A stretch of 8,499 bases of DNA from Cytophagaceae bacterium (GTDB lineage: Bacteria; Bacteroidota; Bacteroidia; Cytophagales; Flexibacteraceae), in NCBI GenBank assembly GCA_947464365.1, contig CANHWS010000147.1:1-8499 (forward strand), in the 5' to 3' direction. The notes under the pieces were generated by a model. The model searched no databases. It was not told the DNA's origin and saw nothing but the letters and a program-made list of their open reading frames with translations. The position numbers and the translations under genes were made by a program. Shown one piece after another: positions 1-6,000 of this stretch; positions within the stretch are counted from its first letter, which is position 1, and each line of letters begins with the position of its first letter.

Positions 1-1
1 G

Positions 2-1186
2 TCCATCAGGGTTCAGTGGCAGACTTTATTGGCAAGTTTTGATCAGTGGTTGTTGCCCATCCTGACCACGGTGTTGGTCGTCAACAACAGTATCGGTTTG
101 TTTGAGTTCCTCAGCAGCCAGCTCAACCGTAATGACCAGTACGATGATGCCTTCATCGGGTTTTATGGCCGTAGCGGTACCGCCATGCACGGACTTAGTA
201 TCATTAATGCCGCGGTAGCGACACTCTACTTGGTCAGCTTTGGCCAAAGTAGTGCCTTAGGCTGGACAAGGGCTAGGCTTTTGCGTCTTGCTCTGGCCCT
301 TGTACTCGGGATATCGTCGGTTCTGTGCTTTTATGGTTTAGGACTGGTTATCTGGATGGTAATGATCGGCTTGATGGCTCTTGCCTCCATCAGACGACCC
401 GCTTTTGCCGGTTTATTGATCATTTATGGCCTTTTGATGGTCGGTATCTCAGCTTGGTCATCGCCAAAAACGATGGCCTATACAGTTAGTAATATTGACC
501 AAGTTACTTCCAATAGCAAACTCGATGACTGGGCTGGCACTAACGGTAATGAAAATAATGGCAAGTCCGCCCAGAACGATGCACTGGCACGCAGATATCA
601 ACACCTGCCACGCAAGGTCCAACTATTTGGGCTCTATTATGGGCATTATTGGGGCAATTGGCACTTGTTGATATTGGGCTCTGGTCCGGGGACATTCTGT
701 AGTCGAGTGACCTTTCTGCTCGGCGGTGATTTCAGTACCAAAAAGTGGGTAAATGACTTACGACCCAATGCGCAACCTGCCTTTGCTCAGGCTTATGTTT
801 TGCCCTTATGGTCTAGTAAGCTTACCAGTATGCCCTATCAAGATGGCACCCGCAACCAACCCTTTTCTTCAGTTGTTGCCATGGTGGCAGAGTATGGTTG
901 GCTTTTTGCACTGACGCTGTTGGTCATATCTTGCCAGATGGTCTGGCGTAGCATTATATATCTCAAGGGCGAGGCCAAAACATCATATGTCACCTCTGGC
1001 CAGATTTACGTTGCGGGCATCGTCAGTATATCGGTACTCCTATTATTGCATCTGCTAGTAGATAACTTAGCCGAAAGCAGTGAGTTTTTGGTTTTGTTAA
1101 TCCTTTTTAAGTGGTTGATGAGGCAAACAAAGATGGCCCCTCAGGATCGTTTTCTGAGCCACGCATCAAGCCTACAACCATCCTAA
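2..1186 (+). CDS. O-antigen polymerase/ligase-like membrane protein (Wzy/WaaL type), 5' end missing
   Basis: The frame is open from the first bases of the window to a TAA at 1184-1186, giving 394 visible codons. The true start lies upstream, and the TTG at 29 is probably an internal leucine codon. The protein alternates hydrophobic segments (two near the visible N-terminus, a long stretch near positions 270-400, another near 405-465, and three in the last 100 residues) with one large polar loop at about 480-880. That loop contains GSGPGTF (about 677-697) and later YQDGTRNQPFSS followed by AEYGW. This layout is typical of bacterial O-antigen polymerases and ligases, integral inner-membrane proteins that join lipid-linked oligosaccharide units or transfer glycan to an acceptor. 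The polymerase/ligase class is inferred from topology and the loop motif; polymerase and ligase cannot be told apart here. The adjacent glycosyltransferase supports a polysaccharide role. Other Wzy_C-family membrane proteins remain possible. Confidence 0.72.
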   Translation, partial: SIRVQWQTLLASFDQWLLPILTTVLVVNNSIGLFEFLSSQLNRNDQYDDAFIGFYGRSGTAMHGLSIINAAVATLYLVSFGQSSALGWTRARLLRLALALVLGISSVLCFYGLGLVIWMVMIGLMALASIRRPAFAGLLIIYGLLMVGISAWSSPKTMAYTVSNIDQVTSNSKLDDWAGTNGNENNGKSAQNDALARRYQHLPRKVQLFGLYYGHYWGNWHLLILGSGPGTFCSRVTFLLGGDFSTKKWVNDLRPNAQPAFAQAYVLPLWSSKLTSMPYQDGTRNQPFSSVVAMVAEYGWLFALTLLVISCQMVWRSIIYLKGEAKTSYVTSGQIYVAGIVSISVLLLLHLLVDNLAESSEFLVLLILFKWLMRQTKMAPQDRFLSHASSLQPS

Positions 1187-1241
1187 CCTTCGGCATTGCC
1201 TACTTGCCCATTGAGGTCTGCCTACTGATCATTCTGCCTAA
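1187..1241 (+). repeat. Short direct repeats TGCCTA in the spacer before the glycosyltransferase
   Basis: The 55-base gap between the two polysaccharide genes holds TGCCTACT at 1197-1204 and again at 1219-1226, then TGCCTAAA at 1235-1242, running into the ATG of the next gene. There is no clear Shine-Dalgarno sequence before the ATG, as is common in Bacteroidota. The gap is short enough for co-transcription. The repeats may be chance or may bind a regulator; no function is known to me. Confidence 0.4.
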
Positions 1242-2414
1242 ATGCGTATCCTGATAATCCATAACAAATACCAGCAGGCAGGGGGCGAAGATGCCGTTGT
1301 ACAGGCTGAGTATGACTTGTTGCGGACACGTCATGATGTCCAGCGGTTGATTTTTGACAATGATGCAGTGAGTGGTCTTGCTGCCCAGGCCAGTATGGCT
1401 AAGGGGCTATTTGATAATCCAGAGGCATCTAGCAAGGTCTTATCAGCCATCCAAGAGTTTAAGCCCGACATAGTACATGTCCATAACGTCTGGTATGCTG
1501 CCGGCCCTAGCATTTTGCGCACCGTCCATGCGGCTGGCGTTCCTCTAGTCCAGACTTTGCATAATTATCGTCAGGTTTGCCTCAATGGTATGTTGACACT
1601 TGAGGGCAAGACTTGCACCCGGTGTTTGAGCCTTACCTTGGCCCTGCCTGGTATCCTAAACCGATGTAACAAGGGCTCCTACCTTACGAGTGCAACAGTG
1701 GCTGGAGCATTGGCTTGGCATAGGAAACGCGGCACTTTTACGCTCCCCAACAAAATCATTTGCCTAACCGAGCACCAACACCAGTTGATGTTAGCCTCTG
1801 GCATCGGATTCGGCCCAGATCAGCTTGTCCTAAAGCCCAATTTTGCGGAAGATCCCTACCTAGCACTTAAGGCGGAGCAGGAACCCGAACGGCAGGATTT
1901 TTTGCTCTTCGCAGGACGGTTGACAGCTGAAAAGGGTGCTCACCTTCTACCTCTTTTGGCAGATGCAGGATACCGGATATTGGTCGCTGGCACAGGCGAC
2001 CTAGAGCAGTCCTTGCGGCAACATGCTGCATCCAATCCTAACTTGGTGATGCTCGGCTGGCAAACCGAGGCCCAAGTTACCGAGCTTATGTTGCAAGCCA
2101 GAGCCCTGCTGCTGCTCAGCACTTGGCATGAGGGGTTACCTGTCGTATTGGTCAAAGCATTTGGTGCAGGTTTGCCCATCCTGACGGCCAACAACCCCAA
2201 TCTCAGCACTTTGGTAACTGATGGGTATAACGGTATTTGTGTCGATACCAACCAGCCCAACGAAGTGCTTAGCGGTGCCGCTCGGATTATGCAATCACAT
2301 CTTTGGAAGGGCATGTCTGATGCCGCCCGCCAGACGTATCTGGACCTTTACACGCCCGCTAAAAACCTCATGCAGTTAGAGCAAATCTATGCTGAGGCAA
2401 CTCAGCAAGCTTGA
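1242..2414 (+). CDS. Glycosyltransferase family 4 protein (GT-B fold)
   Basis: A complete 390-residue protein, the usual length for a GT4 enzyme. It would transfer a sugar from an activated nucleotide donor to a growing lipid-linked glycan on the cytoplasmic face of the inner membrane. The N-terminal acceptor domain opens with MRILIIHNKY and a GGED turn (residues 14-17), then has VHVHNVW near 80 and LHNYR near 108. Four cysteines (113, 125, 128, 142) sit in the segment after LHNYR; related enzymes carry a similar cluster, which may bind a metal. The C-terminal donor domain has FAGRLTAEKG (about 223-232), LGW and WHEGLPVVLVKAFGAGLP. The conserved E-x7-E motif starts at E297, but the second acidic position, residue 305, is Lys (AAA at 2154-2156). 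This is unusual and may alter donor binding or activity. The ATG at 1242 is the natural start, matching the family N-terminus. The gene lies 55 bases after the polymerase-like gene, probably in one operon. Donor and acceptor sugars cannot be predicted. Confidence 0.9.
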   Translation: MRILIIHNKYQQAGGEDAVVQAEYDLLRTRHDVQRLIFDNDAVSGLAAQASMAKGLFDNPEASSKVLSAIQEFKPDIVHVHNVWYAAGPSILRTVHAAGVPLVQTLHNYRQVCLNGMLTLEGKTCTRCLSLTLALPGILNRCNKGSYLTSATVAGALAWHRKRGTFTLPNKIICLTEHQHQLMLASGIGFGPDQLVLKPNFAEDPYLALKAEQEPERQDFLLFAGRLTAEKGAHLLPLLADAGYRILVAGTGDLEQSLRQHAASNPNLVMLGWQTEAQVTELMLQARALLLLSTWHEGLPVVLVKAFGAGLPILTANNPNLSTLVTDGYNGICVDTNQPNEVLSGAARIMQSHLWKGMSDAARQTYLDLYTPAKNLMQLEQIYAEATQQA

Positions 2415-2425
2415 TCAGTGACCAT

Positions 2426-2457
2426 TTAGGCGGTCGGTTTTAGGGCCTAATATTTTT
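2426..2457 (+). terminator. Candidate intrinsic terminator after the glycosyltransferase
   Basis: TTAGGC (2426-2431) and GCCTAA (2445-2450) form a perfect 6-base-pair stem with a 13-base loop. It is followed by TATTTTT, with five Ts at 2453-2457, and begins 11 bases after the stop codon. The position and T-run fit a terminator for the polysaccharide operon. The stem is short and the loop long, so this is only a candidate. The same T-rich stretch (2451-2458) also matches the Bacteroidota -7 consensus TAnnTTTG, but I see no suitably spaced -33 element. Confidence 0.33.
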
Positions 2458-2477
2458 GCCTCTTTCGAAGATAAAAT

Positions 2478-2497
2478 ACTAGCTACACCAAGCTAGT
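2478..2497. repeat. Perfect inverted repeat, 7-bp stem with 6-base loop
   Basis: ACTAGCT at 2478-2484 and AGCTAGT at 2491-2497 are exact reverse complements around the loop ACACCA. No T-run follows on either strand within a few bases, so this is not a typical intrinsic terminator. It could be a protein-binding site, an mRNA 3' stem-loop or chance. Confidence 0.5.
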
Positions 2498-2512
2498 CAA
2501 GAACTGATGTTG

Positions 2513-2536
2513 CCAAATTGTGTGTCATTTGGTTTT
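2513..2536 (+). repeat. A/T-rich inverted repeat followed by four Ts
   Basis: CCAAAT (2513-2518) and ATTTGG (2527-2532) pair around an 8-base loop and are followed by TTTT. The stem is short and weak. It could assist transcription termination downstream of the glycosyltransferase, but may be chance. Confidence 0.25.
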
Positions 2537-2661
2537 CTGATTGCCATTTTGCTATATATTGAAGTTTTATGTTGGCATCTTCGTAAAAGCCATCCAAAAT
2601 AGGGGCCAAAATGCGCATAGGGTTGATTTTGACTATGGTATGGCAGAAATATTGGCAAAAA

Positions 2662-2697
2662 GGTCCTGAAACAAAACCTGAGATGCAGGGCAGGACC
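2662..2697. repeat. Inverted repeat with nested stem, possible bidirectional hairpin
   Basis: GGTCCTG (2662-2668) and CAGGACC (2691-2697) are perfect 7-base complements. Inside the 22-base loop, CCTG (2677-2680) and CAGG (2686-2689) can form a second small stem around AGATG. On the minus strand the outer stem is followed by TTTTTGCC, so that side resembles an intrinsic terminator. No minus-strand gene that would need one is visible in the window. Confidence 0.4.
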
Positions 2698-2711
2698 CCA
2701 AAAACAAACAA

Positions 2712-2731
2712 TGAGGCCAAGTATTGCCTCA
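2712..2731. repeat. Inverted repeat, 6-bp stem with 8-base loop
   Basis: TGAGGC (2712-2717) and GCCTCA (2726-2731) are exact reverse complements. The right arm runs into AAAA on the plus strand. It lies 14 bases after the preceding hairpin, so the two may form one structured element upstream of the large gene. Function unknown. Confidence 0.38.
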
Positions 2732-2785
2732 AAAATTGACTTAATCTATCGACTAATGTGATATCAATCTATGGTTAAGGGCCTG

Positions 2786-2797
2786 ATTTGTACAAAT
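2786..2797. promoter_or_regulatory. 12-base perfect palindrome, possible operator for the large gene
   Basis: ATTTGTACAAAT is identical to its own reverse complement and lies about 140 bases before the start of the giant secreted protein gene. Symmetry of this kind is common in sites bound by dimeric regulators, and the TTTG half could also be part of a Bacteroidota -33 promoter element. A regulatory role is inferred only from symmetry and position. Confidence 0.3.
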
Positions 2798-2939
2798 TTT
2801 GGTATGTAATGTTAATCAATCCGTAACACTAGCGCAGGCATTGGCCCCACGCTTGGCCGTAAATTGCGGTCGTTTTGGCTTTGACCTTGTTGGGTCTGCT
2901 AGGTGCCTCGACAAACTTTTGCGCACAAACCTGTTTCGG

Positions 2940-3068
2940 ATGAAAAACCACTACAAAATCTCCACCATTACGAACGCCTTGCCTATGGCCCGCTTCAGTG
3001 CCAGAGCGCTCTGGACGGTGTCATTGGTCCTTATTCTCCAGCTGTTGTTGGTTGGTACCAGTTATGGT
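2940..3068 (+). other. Signal peptide coding region
   Basis: Residues 1-43 have a long, partly basic N-region, arginines at 18 and 22, a hydrophobic core (VSLVLILQLLLVG, 27-39) and a polar end TSYG before Q44. A Gln directly after the cleavage site is frequent in Bacteroidota exported proteins. If translation begins at Met16 (2985) the signal is 28 residues, closer to the usual length. Neither ATG has a visible Shine-Dalgarno sequence, so the choice stays open. Sec export to the periplasm is the likely first step before outer-membrane transport. Confidence 0.75.
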
Positions 3069-6000
3069 CAAATCTCGATCGCCTCGGGTGGGCTTCCATA
3101 TAGCTACAGCAACAACTTCAATAGTTATAACCCAACGGCCTCTACAACTGCAGGTAGCTCAATTGGGTCTGGATGGGTCCTATCAAGTACTAGTGCAGCC
3201 TATCAAGGCCGAAGTACTGGGTCTGGTACTGGTGGTGGTTTTTATGGCTTTGGCGTAAACCCTGATTATTCAGCTGGTGCATTGCGTTCTGGTTCTAACA
3301 CACATACCTATTCAGTATCGTTCACCAACAACTCTGGTAGTACAATCACTTCTATTACAGTTGGTTGGAACTACGAACAATGGCGATTTGCTAATGCCTC
3401 AGGCTGGAACGTCTCAGGTACAGGCCAGCTTGCGAGCAACTCAACAATCGATGCACTTGACTTTGCAGGTGTATCATCCGGAACAAATGGTACGGTAGCG
3501 ACAACACCAATCAGCTCTACCATTACGGTTAGTATCGCAAACGGACAGTCTTTTGGTTTTTCATGGTCAACAACAGATGCGACAGGCTCGGACAATGGCG
3601 TCTCCATCGATGATTTTACCCTTTCAGCATCCGCAACTGCAGCTGCTCCTGTTATTTCTTCGGCTTTGACGGCCAGTAGCACCTACGGCACGGCCAATAC
3701 TTATGACATTACCGCTTCAGGTTCGCCAACCTCTTACACTGCTACTGCTGTAGGCGGTGGTGCCCTGCCAACAGGCTTTACCTTTAGCACGCCTACCATA
3801 ACGGTTGCCACGACTACAGCCGCCGGCTCCTACAATATCGAAATCAAAGCCACCAACGGTACTGGCACTGACACCGAAACCCTTGTCTATACCGTTGGCA
3901 AAAAGGCTCTTACTGTCACAGCTAGTCCACAGTCCAAAACCTACGGCAATACCCTTACCACCGTTGGTGCAGGTCAAACCTTATTCAGCAGTTCTGGCCT
4001 TGTGGGTGCACAGACGATTGGCTCTGTCACCTTGGCTGCCAGCGGAGGTACAGCTGCAAATGCCGCCGCTACCACCTATACATTAACGCCTAGTTTAGCA
4101 ACGGGTGGAACCTTTGATATCAACAACTATACGGTAACCTATAATACAGGCACCCTCACAGTTTCCAAAGCACCATTGACAATTACGGCTTCAGCACAGT
4201 CTAAAGTGTATGGCGCAACGCTAACCACGGTTGGCGCAGGCCAGACTTTGTTCAGCAGTTCGGGTTTGCAGAATGGCGAAACGGTAGGCACCGTAACCTT
4301 GGCCATCAACAACAGCGGAGCAACGGCGGGCGCAGCTGTGAGCGGCACATATACCATCACACCAAGTGCGGCAACGGGTGGAACGTTCAACATCAATAAC
4401 TACACTGTTACCTACAACACCGCTGCCCTCACCATCACACGTGCGCCACTGACCGTCACTGGCAGCAGCCATACCCGCAACTATGGGGATAACAACCCAG
4501 CCTTGACCGTAAGCTATGCTGGGTTTGTCAATGGCGAGGGTGTGGGTGCACTAACAACACCACCAACCGCCTCAACATCTGCAACCCCTAGCTCTGCCCC
4601 AGGTACTTACGCTGTGGTCCCATCAGGTGGTGTCGCTGCCAACTATTCGTTCAACTACGTCGATGGTGTTCTGGCTGTTTCGCAGCGTCCGCTCACGATC
4701 ACGGCCAATAACCAGACTAAACCCGCTGGCGCTACCCTCACGACTATTGGTACAGGCCAGACCCTTTTCAGCAGTATTGGCCTTGCCTCTGGAGAGACGA
4801 TCAGTTCGGTAACGCTAACTGCAAGTGGTGGTACTGCACCTGCTGATGCAGCAGGCACGTATTCCATCACGCCGAGTGCCCCTGTTGGTATCACAACCAG
4901 CAACTATGCTATCACTTATGTTGATGGTACCCTAACGGTTAACAACAAAACAGCCCAGACCATCATCTTTGGTAGTCTATCGCCTGTCGTTTATGGCAGC
5001 AGCAACTTTAACCTTACTGCAACTGCGACTTCAGGCCTAACCGTAACCTTCACTTCGTCCGACCCAGCAGTGGCCACCGTAAGCGGCACCACTGTCACAG
5101 TTGTTGGCGTCGGTAGCACCACCATCACAGCTAGCCAAGTAGGTGATGGCACCTATAACTTCGCCCCAGATGTTGACCAAGCATTGGTTGTTACAGCCAA
5201 GCCTGTTACCCTTGCTAGCATCAGCGGAACCAACAAAGTTTATAATGCGTCTGCCACAGGCAGTATAACTGGTACAGCGACCATCGTTGGTGTTTTGGCA
5301 GGAGATGTCGCCAATGTCGCAGTCGGCGGTAGCCCAGTGGCCACTTTTGCTTCGGCAGCAGTAGGCACCAGCATCACGGTGAATGTGACAGGTTATACCC
5401 TCACCGGAACCCGTGCTTATAACTATAGCCTCACCCAGCCAACCCTTTCTGCTGACATTACGGCCAAAGCCATCAGCATAACTGGCATGACAGGTACGTC
5501 ACGTGTCTATAACCGAAGTGCAGCAGGTGCCTTCACTGGTACAGCAGCTCTATCAGGAGTCGAAATAGCTGACCTTGGCAATGTTACCCTAACAGGTACT
5601 GGCGCTGCTGCCTTTGCTGATGCCAATGTTGGCACTAGCAAAACGCTGGCTATTACTGGCTATAGCCTGACGGGCTCAGCCGCCGGCAACTATAGCCTCA
5701 ATGCGCTAAACCTAACTGCTAACATTACTTCTGCCCCACTCGGTGTTACTGGCCTTGCTGCCACTAGCCGTGTGTTTGATGCAACAACTGTTGCAACCAT
5801 CACTGGTTCTGCCAGCCTTACAGGTATCCTTGCTGGAGATGAAGCAACTGTTGGCATCACTGGCACTCCGACTGGTGCCTTTGCCGATGCCAATGTTGGC
5901 AACCCCAAGACCGTGACGATCACTGGCCTTAGCCTCACTGGTGCTAATGCTAGCAACTATTCGCTAAACGCCGTTACCACAACAGCTGCTATTACCGCAG

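Larger units (their letters stand above)
2415..2939. other. 525-base intergenic region without a convincing gene
   Basis: This stretch is visibly richer in A and T than both flanks and contains no reading frame with protein-like composition or recognisable motifs. It contains several small inverted repeats, listed separately, and stop codons in all forward frames. The in-frame lead-in to the large downstream gene is open only from 2787, after TGA at 2784-2786, and has no ATG before 2940. The promoter and 5' leader of the large gene must lie here. One weak candidate in the Bacteroidota style is TTG at 2853-2855, then 20 bases, then TGGCTTTG at 2876-2883, one mismatch from TAnnTTTG. Confidence 0.6.

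Noticed and set aside
29..31. TTG as start codon of the polymerase-like gene
   Set aside because: The frame is open back to the window edge, and the first visible residues run straight into a membrane segment; the real start is most likely upstream.
1940..2314. Minus-strand frame of 124 residues
   Set aside because: Antisense to the conserved donor domain of the glycosyltransferase.
2493..2732. 79-residue minus-strand frame in the intergenic region with a hydrophobic N-terminus
   Set aside because: No recognisable motif or supporting context; it spans several inverted repeats and its composition is not protein-like beyond the first 25 residues.
2736..2764. Sigma-70-like promoter TTGACT - 17 bases - TGATAT
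   Set aside because: Spacing is good but the -10 box is poor, and Bacteroidota primary sigma factors use a different consensus; not strong enough to list.
2903..3258. Two small plus-strand frames overlapping the start of the giant gene
   Set aside because: They overlap the well-supported signal peptide and N-terminal domain in other frames and have no family features.
3371..3682. Minus-strand frame of 103 residues
   Set aside because: Antisense shadow of the repeat-rich gene; Val/Ala/Pro-rich composition comes from the complementary Thr/Ser/Gly codons.
3900..5996. CRISPR array or mobile-element origin for the periodic sequence
   Set aside because: The periods are 240-275 bases, remain in frame and encode diverged protein modules; there are no short identical repeats with unique spacers and no transposase.
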